Numbered from the stretch's first letter, positions 9,156 through 17,719 are shown. The stretch is DNA of 64,000 nt from Azorhizobium doebereinerae UFLA1-100 (GCF_000473085.1 NZ_AXBA01000021.1:1-64000), one strand, 5' to 3'. A program made the numbers and translations. The notes: generated by a model not told the origin, from the sequence alone.

Positions 9156-9216
9156 ATGCCATGCCATGAAAATGGGGATGATCCTCCGGGTTGTACCTAT
9201 CTCGGTGACGTCAAAC

Positions 9217-10332
9217 ATGCCGTCGAGTCTCACGCGTTGGACTGATTTTCTCGCCATCGATGCTGAAGTCGTCAGGACCTTGGGGACGTTTCCCGAGATC
9301 ATCGAGCCGCACATGGATGCGATCCTCGATCGCTTCTACGAACGCATCCTGACCGAAGACACGGCGGTACGGCTGTTCCAGGATTCCGCGACACTGACGC
9401 TGGTGCGCCGGGCGCAACGGCGCCACTGGGTCGAGCGTGTGTTTGCCGGCCGGTTCGATGCGGAGTATCGGCGCGTCAGTCGCGCGATGGGGCAAAGCCA
9501 TTTCCGCGCCGGCGTCGATGCGATGCTGTTTACCGCGGCCTATTGCCTGGTGCTCAACGAGGTGGCGGGGGTCATCATCTCCACCTTCCGGAACGATCCG
9601 GCCCAGCAGCAGCGCTACCTCTCGGCGGTCAACCTGGCGGTGTTCCTCGACCTGGGGCTCGCCACGTCGGTCTATTACGAAGACTATCTGGCCGATGTCG
9701 AGGACTGGTCCAGGGACCTCGACCATACGCTGGCGCGCGCCGAGGAATATGGTGAGCAGGGGGCCGGGCTCCACCTTGCCCGGATGAGCGGCATGTGCCG
9801 GGCCCTGGCGATCGCCGCGGGCCAGGAACCGGCATGGGCCGATCTGCTCCTGGCCGCCAGTCCGCTCTATGATCTGATCAAGTCCAGCATTCCCGAGAGC
9901 ATTCTCCTGCGGCCCGGCTCGCTGGATGCCAGCGAGCACGCCTTGATGCGCAAGCGGCCGCAGCTCGGTGCCGATACCCCTCCCAGCCATCGGTCGGCGG
10001 TCATCCGCATGGCGCGGCGGGTGGGGCTCAGCCACCATGAGAGATGGGATGGCAACGGCTATCCCACGGGCCTGCGCGGCGAGGAAATTCCGCTGGAGGG
10101 TCGCATCGTCGCCATCTGCCACACCTACGACGCCCTGCTCAGCGAGCATCCGCATCAAAAGGCCTGGACCTGGGAGCGCACGGTGCGCTTCATGCGCGAG
10201 AACAGCGGGGTCATGTTCGACCCTCGGCTCATGGATGTCTTCCTGGCCATCCTCCCGGAGATCGAGGGGATTCGCACATCCTATGCGGATGTGGATGAGG
10301 CCGCGTCGATCGATCGGGCCTTCCCGGCCTGA
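9217..10332 (+). CDS. Globin-coupled sensor with a degenerate HD-GYP output domain
   Basis: About 371 residues if translated from the ATG at 9217; ATGs at 9166, 9172 and 9178 are alternatives. Residues 10-155 look like a sensor globin: RRHWVERVFAGRFDAEYRRV, then GQSHFRAGV, with His95 as the likely proximal haem ligand. Residues 165-345 align with HD-GYP c-di-GMP phosphodiesterases, keeping LSHHERWDGNGYPTGLRGE (His273, His274, Glu275). The HD dyad is replaced by Tyr218-Asp219, the His of the usual HPE motif by Arg247, and one Asp of the VADxxD loop by His302. Metal-dependent hydrolysis is therefore doubtful; it may bind c-di-GMP or a partner in response to oxygen. No membrane segment is seen. 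Confidence 0.82.
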   Translation: MPSSLTRWTDFLAIDAEVVRTLGTFPEIIEPHMDAILDRFYERILTEDTAVRLFQDSATLTLVRRAQRRHWVERVFAGRFDAEYRRVSRAMGQSHFRAGVDAMLFTAAYCLVLNEVAGVIISTFRNDPAQQQRYLSAVNLAVFLDLGLATSVYYEDYLADVEDWSRDLDHTLARAEEYGEQGAGLHLARMSGMCRALAIAAGQEPAWADLLLAASPLYDLIKSSIPESILLRPGSLDASEHALMRKRPQLGADTPPSHRSAVIRMARRVGLSHHERWDGNGYPTGLRGEEIPLEGRIVAICHTYDALLSEHPHQKAWTWERTVRFMRENSGVMFDPRLMDVFLAILPEIEGIRTSYADVDEAASIDRAFPA

Positions 10333-10344
10333 GGGCCGGCGCAG

Positions 10345-10968
10345 TCAGCTCCGTTCGGCCAATGCCAGCCGAAGGCCGAAGGCCACGAAGACGCAGCCGG
10401 TCAGCCGGTCGAGGCCGAGCACCACGGCGGGGCGGGCGAGGACGCGGCCGAGTGGGACGGTGAGCGCGACCAGCGCCGCGAACCAGGCGAGCGTCAGCAG
10501 CACATGCAGCCCTGCCAGCAGCAGGCAGAACAAGACGGCATCGCCGCCCGGCGGAATGAACTGGGGCAGGAAGGTGATGTAGAACACCCCCACCTTCGGA
10601 TTGAGCAGATTGGTCGTCAGGCCGCGCCGGAACGCCGTCGCAGCCCCGCCGCCGGCCTGCGGGGGCATCGCCGCCACGCGCGGCTTCAGGATGAGCATGA
10701 TGCCGAGATAGAAGAGATAGCCCGCCCCTGCCACCTTCACGACGGCGAAGGCGATGCTGGAGGCCGCGAGCAGCGCGGTGAGCCCCAGAGCCGCTCCCAT
10801 GCCCCAGGCGCACAGCCCGAGCGCGATGCCCAGCGCCGCCGCCGCGCCGCCCCGGGCGCCCGACACGGCCGAAGCGCGCAGGACCATGGCGGTGTCCACG
10901 CCGGGGGTGAGCGTCAGCACGCCGGCCGCCACCGTGAAGGCGAGAAGAAGGGGCAGCATTTCACCCAT
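10345..10968 (-). CDS. LysE/RhtB-family amino-acid exporter
   Basis: A 207-residue inner-membrane protein with about six hydrophobic segments. The LysE-superfamily signature TLTPGVDTAMVLRASAVSGARGG is near the N-terminus and LLNPKVGVFYITFLPQFI is in the central loop. The family exports basic or neutral amino acids; the substrate is not predictable here. The ATG at 10968 or the one at 10959 could start it. It is convergent with the globin-coupled sensor gene and lies 17 bases downstream of the KDPG aldolase gene, so it is probably read from the same transcript. Confidence 0.85.
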   Translation of the reverse strand: MGEMLPLLLAFTVAAGVLTLTPGVDTAMVLRASAVSGARGGAAAALGIALGLCAWGMGAALGLTALLAASSIAFAVVKVAGAGYLFYLGIMLILKPRVAAMPPQAGGGAATAFRRGLTTNLLNPKVGVFYITFLPQFIPPGGDAVLFCLLLAGLHVLLTLAWFAALVALTVPLGRVLARPAVVLGLDRLTGCVFVAFGLRLALAERS

Positions 10969-10985
10969 GTCCGCCCCTTGGTGCC

Positions 10986-11633
10986 TCAGTCGAACTTTGC
11001 CGCGCGCGGCAGCCGGGCGGCGGCTGCCGAAAGCTCGCGCACCTTGTCGAAATTGCCGGCCTTGATGGCGTCGTTCGGTACCACCCAGGAGCCGCCCACC
11101 GCCACCACATTGGGCAACGCCAGATAGTCCGGCGCATTGGCCGGGCCAATGCCGCCGGTGGGACAGAAGCGCAGGCCCGGCAGCGGGCCGGACAGCGATT
11201 TCAGGAACGGCGCGCCGCCCGAGGGCTCTGCGGGGAAGAATTTCAACACCTTGAAGCCCAGGGCGTCGAGCGCCATGGCCTCGCTCGCGGTGGCGCATCC
11301 CGGCAGCACCGGCACCGGCGCCGCGGCGAGGGCCGCGGCGAGATCCGGCGTGGTGCCGGGGGTGACGATATAGGTCGCGCCCGCCTCCACGACGGCCTCG
11401 ATCTGGGACCGCTCGGTCACCGTGCCGGCGCCGACGATGGCGCCGTCCACTTCGGCGGCGATGAGGCTGATGGCGCGCAGCGCCACCGGGGTGCGCAGCG
11501 TCACCTCGATCAGGGGCAGGCCGCCCTCCACCAGCGCGCGGGCCAGCGGCACCGCATCCTCGATACGCTCGATCACCACCACGGGGATCACCGGCGCGCG
11601 GGCGATGAGCGGAAGGGGGTTCGGCTGGCTCAT
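10986..11633 (-). CDS. eda: KDPG/KHG aldolase (2-dehydro-3-deoxyphosphogluconate aldolase)
   Basis: A 215-residue class I aldolase that splits KDPG to pyruvate and glyceraldehyde 3-phosphate in the Entner-Doudoroff pathway. It has IEVTLRTP (Glu43, general acid/base), [19 protein letters not shown] and VLKFFPAE with Schiff-base Lys131, then [20 protein letters not shown] for phosphate binding. GGGAG stands 8 bases before the ATG at 11633. The 349-base region upstream, shared with the divergent metal-transport operon, contains the hairpin and operator-like repeats listed separately. Confidence 0.92.
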   Translation of the reverse strand: MSQPNPLPLIARAPVIPVVVIERIEDAVPLARALVEGGLPLIEVTLRTPVALRAISLIAAEVDGAIVGAGTVTERSQIEAVVEAGATYIVTPGTTPDLAAALAAAPVPVLPGCATASEAMALDALGFKVLKFFPAEPSGGAPFLKSLSGPLPGLRFCPTGGIGPANAPDYLALPNVVAVGGSWVVPNDAIKAGNFDKVRELSAAAARLPRAAKFD

Positions 11634-11771
11634 GGACGCATCTCCCAGAATCGTCCGCGCTGCGCGCGGCATTGCCGACGGGGGCGAGGCCGCCCGAGCC
11701 GTCGCGCCTTTGAAGCCCAGCCGCTGCGCGCTGTCGAGTGCCAAACGCCGGTGCCAGCGCCCAGGGCCTTG

Positions 11772-11807
11772 ACCCGGGCCGCACGCTCGCAGCCCGGGTG
11801 GATTTTT
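11772..11807 (+). terminator. Terminator-like hairpin with T-run, no gene upstream on this strand
   Basis: ACCCGGGC (11772-11779) pairs with GCCCGGGT (11792-11799) around a 12-base loop, followed by GGATTTTT. This is intrinsic-terminator architecture on the plus strand, yet the neighbouring upstream gene (eda) runs the other way. It could end a short unannotated transcript, or form a leader hairpin in the eda message on the minus strand. Confidence 0.4.
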
Positions 11808-11945
11808 CTGCACCGGGCTATCCGGCCGAAGCGGGTCGGTCGGCCTTGGCGGCGCTGCGGAAGGTGCCGGCGTCCGGCGGAAACCAGGGCTGCGGCGGCC
11901 TCTGCCAAGGGTTTGCGGCGAAGCGGAGGGCTGGACAGACTAAAT

Positions 11946-11958
11946 GATACTCTGTATC
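11946..11958. promoter_or_regulatory. Operator-like palindrome upstream of the metal ABC operon
   Basis: GATAC-TCT-GTATC, a perfect 5-3-5 inverted repeat centred about 30 bases before the first ATG of the operon, in an AT-rich patch. Its position suits a repressor. A Zur- or Mur-type regulator is an inference from the operon's function; the motif is not a textbook match I can vouch for. Confidence 0.45.
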
Positions 11959-11982
11959 TATTGCCTCCGAAGCGGAGTTCGC

Positions 11983-12147
11983 ATGACCTCATCCCATCCT
12001 CACGCCCACGCTCATTCCCGCCGCCCACGCCCCACGGCGCCGGTCGGCGGCTCGGCGCTGCGGGCATCGCTGATCGCGCGGCTCTCCGTCGCGGTGATCC
12101 TGTGCGCAGTGATGTGGGTGGGCGTTCTCCTGGTGACCCAGCCATGA
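11983..12147 (+). CDS. Small His-rich single-span membrane protein leading a metal ABC operon
   Basis: A 54-residue open frame. The N-terminal part has His at residues 5, 7, 9 and 11 (SHPHAHAHS), followed by a basic/Pro-rich stretch and one hydrophobic segment at about residues 33-51. Its TGA overlaps the ATG of the ABC ATPase gene by 4 bases (ATGA), a sign of translational coupling and of a real gene. The GGAG Shine-Dalgarno at 11974-11977 sits in the 3' arm of a CTCCG-AAG-CGGAG hairpin. I do not recognise a named family. A periplasmic or cytoplasmic metal-binding tail on a membrane anchor is a reasonable guess. Confidence 0.6.
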   Translation: MTSSHPHAHAHSRRPRPTAPVGGSALRASLIARLSVAVILCAVMWVGVLLVTQP

Positions 12148-12884
12148 ACCCGCAATTGCGCTTCCATGACCTGACGCTCGGCTATGAGCGGCATCCGGCG
12201 GTGCATCATCTCAACGGGGTGGTGGAGACCGGCGCCCTGCTTGCCGTCTGCGGGCCGAACGGGGCTGGCAAGTCCACCTTAATGAAGGCGATCTCGGGTG
12301 CGCTCCGGCCGCTGCACGGCAGCATCGAGCGCGGCGGGCTGGACCCGCGCGACATCGCCTACCTGCCGCAGAGCGCGGAGATCGACCGCTCCTTTCCCAT
12401 AAGCGTCTACGACATGGTGTCCATGGGCCTGTGGCGCCGGGCGGGCCTGTTCGGCGGCATCGGCAAGGCCGACCGGGCCCGCATCGCCGAGGCCATTTCC
12501 GCCGTGGGGCTGGAGGGGTTCGAGAACCGGCCCATCGGCACGCTGTCCGGCGGCCAGATGCAGCGCACCCTGTTCGCGCGCCTGCTGCTCCAGGATGCAC
12601 GGCTGATCCTTCTGGACGAGCCCTTCACCGCGCTCGACGCCAAGACCATGTCCGACCTGCTCGATCTGGTGCGGCGCTGGCACGGCGAGAAGCGCACGGT
12701 GCTCGCCGTGCTGCACGATTTCGATCTGGTGCGCGCGCATTTCCCCGAAACCCTGCTGCTCGCCCGCACGCCGGTGGCCTGGGGCCCGACGGCGGAGGCG
12801 CTGGCGCCGGAGAACCTGCTCAAGGCCCGCCGCATGGGCGAGGCCTGGGACGAGCGCGCCACGGTGTGCGAGGACGCGGCGTGA
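12144..12884 (+). CDS. znuC: Zinc/manganese ABC transporter, ATP-binding protein
   Basis: A 246-residue ABC ATPase of the metal-uptake (ZnuC/MntB/SitB) group. The Walker A motif GPNGAGKS starts at residue 37. The Q-loop lies in IAYLPQSAEIDRSFPISVYDMVSMG, the signature is LSGGQMQR, and Walker B is LILLDEPFTALD, followed by the H-loop LHDFDLV. It pairs with the following permease through a 4-base overlap (GTGA at 12881). The operon order (small protein, ATPase, permease, binding protein) suggests import of Zn2+, though Mn2+ cannot be excluded; the symbol is by analogy. Confidence 0.85.
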   Translation: MNPQLRFHDLTLGYERHPAVHHLNGVVETGALLAVCGPNGAGKSTLMKAISGALRPLHGSIERGGLDPRDIAYLPQSAEIDRSFPISVYDMVSMGLWRRAGLFGGIGKADRARIAEAISAVGLEGFENRPIGTLSGGQMQRTLFARLLLQDARLILLDEPFTALDAKTMSDLLDLVRRWHGEKRTVLAVLHDFDLVRAHFPETLLLARTPVAWGPTAEALAPENLLKARRMGEAWDERATVCEDAA

Positions 12885-13753
12885 CGCCTTACGCGCTGCT
12901 GGTCGCGCCATTCGCGGAATTCGAGTTCATGCGTCGGGCGCTGGTGGGCGTTTTCGCCCTCTCGCTCGGTGCGGGGCCGGTGGGCGTGTTTCTCATGCTG
13001 CGTCGAATGAGCCTGACCGGCGACGCCATGGCACACGCCATTCTGCCGGGAGCCGCCATCGGCTTCCTGGTCGCCGGCCTCGATCTGGCCGCCATGACCA
13101 TCGGCGGTCTCGCGGCCGGGTTGCTGGTCGCGGTGGGGGCGGGCGTGGTGGCGCGCGCCACCGAGATCAAGGAGGACGCCTCCATGGCGGCCTTCTATCT
13201 GGTCTCCCTGGCGCTGGGCGTGATGATCGTGTCGCTGAAGGGCTCGAACGTGGACCTTCTGCATGTGCTCTTCGGCACCGTGCTGGGGCTGGACGATCCG
13301 ACCCTGCTCCTGGTCGCCGGCATCGCCTCGCTGACCCTGGTGACGCTGGCCTTCATCTGGCGCCCGCTGGTGCTGGAATGCGTGGACCCGAGCTTCCTGG
13401 CCTCGGTGAGCCGCTCGGGCGGGCTCAGCCACATCGTCTTCCTGGCGCTGGTGGTGATGAACCTGGTGGGCGGCTTCCACGCGCTCGGCACGCTGTTGTC
13501 CGTGGGCCTGATGATGCTGCCCGCCGCCACCGCTCGCTTCTGGGTGCGCGACCTCACCGCTCTGGTGGTGGTGGCCACCGGCATCGCCTTCGTCGCGGGC
13601 ATCGTCGGCCTGCTGATCTCCTACCACGCGGGCGCCCCGTCGGGGCCTGCGATCATCCTGGTGGCCGGCGCCGGCTATGCCGTCTCGGTCATCTTCGGTC
13701 CGGCGGGGGGCGTCCTGTCCCGCCTGCTGCCCCGCCGTCATCTCGAGGCATAA
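12881..13753 (+). CDS. znuB: Zinc/manganese ABC transporter, ABC-3 family permease
   Basis: A 290-residue permease with a GTG start overlapping the ATPase stop. There are about eight hydrophobic segments. The family motif RRMSLTGDAMAHAILPGAAIGFL lies near the second segment, and LLSVGLMMLPAATARFW lies late in the protein, as in ZnuB and MntC. It forms the membrane channel of the transporter. The gene for the binding protein begins 12 bases downstream. Confidence 0.87.
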   Translation: MTPYALLVAPFAEFEFMRRALVGVFALSLGAGPVGVFLMLRRMSLTGDAMAHAILPGAAIGFLVAGLDLAAMTIGGLAAGLLVAVGAGVVARATEIKEDASMAAFYLVSLALGVMIVSLKGSNVDLLHVLFGTVLGLDDPTLLLVAGIASLTLVTLAFIWRPLVLECVDPSFLASVSRSGGLSHIVFLALVVMNLVGGFHALGTLLSVGLMMLPAATARFWVRDLTALVVVATGIAFVAGIVGLLISYHAGAPSGPAIILVAGAGYAVSVIFGPAGGVLSRLLPRRHLEA

Positions 13754-13765
13754 CGGAGCCTTCCC

Positions 13766-14734
13766 ATGCTGTCCCGTCGTACCCTGCTCGCCGCGGCACT
13801 CGTGCTCGGCGCAACCCCGGCGCTCGCCCAGACGGCAGCGCCCGCCGACGCCAAGCTGCCGGTGGTCGCCTCCTTTTCCATCCTCGGGGATTTCGTGAAG
13901 AACGTGGGCGGCGACCGTATCGCGCTGGCCACCATCGTCGGCCCCAATGCGGACACCCACGTCTACCAGCCGACCCCGAACGACGCGAAGAAGCTCGCCG
14001 TCGCCAAGGTGATCTTCGTCAACGGTCTCGGCTTCGAGGGCTGGATGGACCGCCTGGTGAAGGCGTCCGGCACCAAGGCCACGGTGGTGGTCGCCACCAC
14101 CGGCATCACGCCGCGCGAGCGCACCAAGGACGAGCCGCAGGATGCCGAGGACGCCCCCAAGGGCAAGACGGGGACCGGCAAGGCGGGGGAGGCCCACGAC
14201 CACGGCCATATCGACCCGCACGCCTGGCAGTCGGTGGCCAATGCGAAGATCTACGTGGCCAATATCCGTGACGGCCTGATCGCCGCCGATCCGGCCGGCA
14301 AGGACGTCTACACCGCCAACGCCGCCGCCTATACCGCCAAGCTCGACGCGGTCGAGGCGGAGGTGAAGGCGGCCATCGGCGCCATTCCCGCCGCGCAGCG
14401 CCGTATCATCACCTCGCACGATGCCTTCGGCTATTTCGGCGATGCCTACGGCCTGAAGCTGCTGGCGCCGGAGGGCGTGTCCACCGAAAGCGAGGCCTCG
14501 GCCAAGGACGTCGGCAAGATCATTCGCCAGATCAAGGCGCAGAACATCCCCGCCGTGTTCCTGGAGAATGTCACCAATCCGCGCCTGATGGACCGCATCG
14601 CCAAGGAGAGCAATGCCATCGTCGGCGGAACGCTCTATTCCGACGCCTTGTCCGATGACAAAGGCCAGGCGGCTTCCTACATCGACATGATGCGCTACAA
14701 CATCCGCCAGTTGGCGGGCGCGCTGACCAAGTGA
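13766..14734 (+). CDS. znuA: Zinc/manganese ABC transporter, periplasmic binding protein
   Basis: A 322-residue cluster A-I solute-binding protein with a Sec signal peptide (LSRRTLLAAALVLGATPALA, cleavage after ALAQ or ALA). Metal ligands are visible: His65 in NADTHVY, His in IDPHAW, His in TSHDAFGYF and an Asp in TLYSDALSDD. Between the first two there is a charged loop with only a few His (AHDHGHIDPH), shorter than the long His loop of many ZnuA proteins. Three His plus Asp is compatible with Zn2+ or Mn2+. A CobW GTPase gene follows about 100 bases later. Confidence 0.88.
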   Translation: MLSRRTLLAAALVLGATPALAQTAAPADAKLPVVASFSILGDFVKNVGGDRIALATIVGPNADTHVYQPTPNDAKKLAVAKVIFVNGLGFEGWMDRLVKASGTKATVVVATTGITPRERTKDEPQDAEDAPKGKTGTGKAGEAHDHGHIDPHAWQSVANAKIYVANIRDGLIAADPAGKDVYTANAAAYTAKLDAVEAEVKAAIGAIPAAQRRIITSHDAFGYFGDAYGLKLLAPEGVSTESEASAKDVGKIIRQIKAQNIPAVFLENVTNPRLMDRIAKESNAIVGGTLYSDALSDDKGQAASYIDMMRYNIRQLAGALTK

Positions 14735-14836
14735 CGGCGCGCTCCGGCGCAGACAGTTTTCGACATGCGGCGGTCGCTTCCGGTTCGGGAGCGGCCGTCG
14801 CGGCTTGCGCGGGCGTCCGCCCGCACTGGAGATCCC

Positions 14837-15910
14837 ATGCCTGAGACCGGCTCTGAAAAAATCCCCGTGACTGTCCTCACCGGCTATCTGGGGGCGGGCA
14901 AGACGACGTTGCTCAACCGCATCCTGTCCGAGCCGCACGGGAAGAAATACGCCGTCATCGTCAACGAGTTCGGCGAGATCGGCATCGACAACGACCTCGT
15001 GGTGGGCGCCGACGAGGAAGTGTTCGAGATGAACAACGGCTGCATCTGCTGCACCGTGCGCGGCGACCTCATCCGCATCATCGACGGGCTGATGCGCCGC
15101 AAGGGCCAGTTCGACGGCATCATCGTCGAGACCACGGGCCTGGCCGATCCGGCGCCGGTGGCGCAGACCTTCTTCGTGGACGAGGAGATGGGCGCGCGCA
15201 CCAAGCTCGACGCGGTGGTCACCGTGGCCGACGCCAAGTGGCTGAGCGACCGGCTGAAGGACGCGCCCGAGGCGAAGAACCAGATCGCCTTCGCCGACGT
15301 GATCCTGCTCAACAAGACCGACCTCGTGTCGGCGGAGGAACTGGCCGAGGTGGAAGGCCGCATCCGCGCCATCAATCCCTATGCCAAGCTCTACCGCACC
15401 CAGAAGTCGGCCATCGAGATCGACAAGGTGCTCAACCAGGGGGCCTTCGACCTCGACCGCATCCTCGCCATCGAGCCGGCCTTCCTGGATGAGGACGTGG
15501 AGGAGGGCCATGTGCACGGCCCCGGTTGCGGCCATGAGGGGCACGACCACGCCCATCACGACCATGGGCATGACCATGGTCACAGCCACGGCGGGCTGAA
15601 GCACTATCACGACGAGGACATGCAGTCGGTCTCCTTCTCCACCGACAAGCCGCTGGACGCCGACAAGTTCTTCCCCTGGGTCCAGGACGTGGTGGCCACC
15701 GATGGTGCGAGCATCCTGCGCTCCAAGGGCATCCTGTCGTTCAAGGACGATCCGGATCGCTTCGTCTTCCAGGGCGTGCACATGATCCTGGACGGCGACC
15801 ACCAGCGCGCCTGGAAGGATGACGAGGCGCGGCTCAGCCGCATCGTCTTCATCGGCCGCAATCTCGATACGGCGAAGCTGGAGCGGGGCTTCCTGTCCTG
15901 CGTCGCCTGA
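14837..15910 (+). CDS. CobW/COG0523-family GTP-binding metallochaperone (ZigA/YciC-like)
   Basis: A 357-residue G3E GTPase. Walker [11 protein letters not shown] is at residues 15-24, the metal-binding Cys-x-Cys-Cys is at residues 69-72 (NGCICCTV), and the NKTD guanine-recognition motif is present. A His/Asp-rich linker at about residues 225-260 contains more than a dozen His, and a C-terminal CobW_C domain follows. Members of this group deliver zinc or cobalt to client enzymes under metal limitation. Its place behind the znu-type genes supports a zinc role rather than cobalamin synthesis. Whether it has its own promoter in the 102-base gap is not clear. Confidence 0.87.
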   Translation: MPETGSEKIPVTVLTGYLGAGKTTLLNRILSEPHGKKYAVIVNEFGEIGIDNDLVVGADEEVFEMNNGCICCTVRGDLIRIIDGLMRRKGQFDGIIVETTGLADPAPVAQTFFVDEEMGARTKLDAVVTVADAKWLSDRLKDAPEAKNQIAFADVILLNKTDLVSAEELAEVEGRIRAINPYAKLYRTQKSAIEIDKVLNQGAFDLDRILAIEPAFLDEDVEEGHVHGPGCGHEGHDHAHHDHGHDHGHSHGGLKHYHDEDMQSVSFSTDKPLDADKFFPWVQDVVATDGASILRSKGILSFKDDPDRFVFQGVHMILDGDHQRAWKDDEARLSRIVFIGRNLDTAKLERGFLSCVA

Positions 15911-15938
15911 GCGCGCCTTTCACCGGTATCTGGATGGC

Positions 15939-15969
15939 AAAAGGGCCGGCGCGTCGCGCCGGCCCTTTT
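15939..15969. terminator. Strong bidirectional intrinsic terminator
   Basis: AAAAGGGCCGGCGCG and its exact reverse complement CGCGCCGGCCCTTTT are separated by a single T. This gives a very stable stem flanked by A and T runs on both sides. It sits between two convergent genes (CobW-type and NhaD-type) and can end transcripts from either direction. Confidence 0.9.
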
Positions 15970-15991
15970 CGCTGCCTGCGTTCAGTCCCCC

Positions 15992-17425
15992 TCAGAGGTA
16001 ATACAGCCAGCTGAGGAGGATGAAGCAGGGTACCAGGAAGATGACGGACCAGCCGATATAGCCGAAGAAGCTCGGCATCTTCACGCCGCGGTGGCGGGCG
16101 ATGGAGAGCACCATGAAGTTCGGCGCGTTGCCGATATAGGTCATGGCGCCCATGAACACCGCCCCGGCCGAGATCGCCTCCAGCGTCACCTCCAGCGGCC
16201 CCATCAGCTGGTGCGCATCGCCGCCCGCCAGGTTGAAGAACACGAGATAGGTGGGGGCGTTGTCGAGGAAGGACGACAGAGCGCCGGTGAGCCAGAAATA
16301 GGCGATGTTCACCGGCTGGCCGGTCTCCGTGGTCACCAGCCGCACCAGCGGCGCGAAGGCGCCGTCGGTGCCCGCCTTCAGGATGGCGATGACCGGGATG
16401 ATGGTGAGGAAGATGGCGGCGAACAGCTTGCCCACTTCCAGGATCGGCTCCCAGTCGAAGCCGTTGCGCTCGCGCAGGAGTTTCGGCGTGACCATCATCG
16501 AGACCACGGCGATGAGCACGAGCAGCACGTCACGGGCGATCCACTGCAGTTCGAGGCGCGTGCCATAGACGTCGAAGAACACGCCGGGCTTCCACAGCGC
16601 GCTCAGCAGGATGGCGCCGATGATGGCGAACAGCAGCGGCACGTTCTGGAGGCCGCGGACGTCGAGCCGGGTTTCGGTGCCGGGCTCGGGCGCGGCCGGG
16701 CGGCTGGGTTCGCGGCCGTAGAAATAGCGCTCCAGCAGGTAGTAGACGACCAGCAGGATGCCGGCGACGACCACCGTGTCGTGAAACAGGTGCGTGGTGG
16801 TCCAGAAGAAGCTGACGCCCTTCAGGAAGCCGAGGAACAGCGGCGGATCGCCCAAAGGCGTCAGCGAACCGCCGATGTTCGACACCAGGAAGATGAAGAA
16901 CACCACGGTGTGGACGTTGTGCTTGCGGCCCTCGTTGGCGCGCAGCAGCGGCCGGATCAGCACCATGGAAGCGCCGGTGGTGCCGATGAGGCTGGCGAGC
17001 ACCGTGCCGAGGGCGAGAATCAGCGTGTTGGTGCCCGGCCCGCCATGGATATGCCCGGCCACCAGGATGCCGCCGGAGACGGTGAACAGCGCGGCCAGCA
17101 GCACGATGAAGGGGATGTATTCCAGCAGCGCCGCGTGGACCACCTCATGGAGCGTCACCGAGGAGCCGAAGTTCAGGCTGAACGGGATGATGAAGGCGAG
17201 ACCCCAGAACAGCGCCACCTTGCCGTAATGGTGGTGCCAGAAGCGGTTGGCGAGCAGCGGGAACAGCGCGATCGACAGCAGCATGCCGGCGAACGGCACG
17301 CCCCACAGCGGGGAGAGGCCCTGGCCGGAGAAGGGCGCCGCGCTGGCGGCATGGGCGCCGGACATTGGAACCAGGAGCGCGGCGCCCGCCGCGGCGATGG
17401 AGCCCCAACGTCCAATCACAGCCAT
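15992..17425 (-). CDS. NhaD-type sodium/proton antiporter, ion transporter superfamily
   Basis: A 477-residue polytopic membrane protein with an N-terminal signal-like segment and about 12 hydrophobic spans. Two inverted halves carry the superfamily signatures GTTGASMVLIRPLLRAN followed by SNIGGSLTPLGDPPLFLGFLKG, and later FLDNAPTYLVFFNLAGG with MTYIGNAPNFMV. These match the NhaD branch and the citrate/arsenite transporter fold. Sodium or lithium/proton exchange is the best guess; transport of an anion is possible. It is divergent from leuS across a 294-base gap in which I see no further gene. Confidence 0.8.
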   Translation of the reverse strand: MAVIGRWGSIAAAGAALLVPMSGAHAASAAPFSGQGLSPLWGVPFAGMLLSIALFPLLANRFWHHHYGKVALFWGLAFIIPFSLNFGSSVTLHEVVHAALLEYIPFIVLLAALFTVSGGILVAGHIHGGPGTNTLILALGTVLASLIGTTGASMVLIRPLLRANEGRKHNVHTVVFFIFLVSNIGGSLTPLGDPPLFLGFLKGVSFFWTTTHLFHDTVVVAGILLVVYYLLERYFYGREPSRPAAPEPGTETRLDVRGLQNVPLLFAIIGAILLSALWKPGVFFDVYGTRLELQWIARDVLLVLIAVVSMMVTPKLLRERNGFDWEPILEVGKLFAAIFLTIIPVIAILKAGTDGAFAPLVRLVTTETGQPVNIAYFWLTGALSSFLDNAPTYLVFFNLAGGDAHQLMGPLEVTLEAISAGAVFMGAMTYIGNAPNFMVLSIARHRGVKMPSFFGYIGWSVIFLVPCFILLSWLYYL

Positions 17426-17719
17426 CCCCCACCTCCTGCTTGAGTGCCGTCTGCCTGGACGCGCTGGCGGGAAGTGCCTGGCGGGACCGTACGGCTCTAT
17501 GCGATGTCACAGTCTGCGCCTGCGCCGCGTGACATGCGGCTGGCTTATGTTTGATGGACGATGCGCCCGGTGCGCGCAAGACCGCGGGACTCAAGTCGTG
17601 CGCCTCGGGTGCGGAAGGCGCCCGAAGGGCCGGGCGGTTCGCTGCAATGCGGGGGCAAGTGTTGACCCGTGAGCCGCTTTCTGTCCTAGTCCGCGCTCGT
17701 TTGAGACAGCATTCCGGAC

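Noticed and set aside
9142-9165. Translation of the globin sensor from the TTG at 9142
   Set aside because: That codon is part of the FixK/FNR box, no ribosome-binding site precedes it, and the conserved domain begins after the ATG at 9217.
12407-15802. Very long open frame (about 1130 codons) on the minus strand across the metal-transport and CobW genes
   Set aside because: It lies antisense to five well-identified genes, is rich in Arg, Gly, His and Gln, shows no domain, and is explained by the scarcity of stop codons in GC-rich antisense frames.
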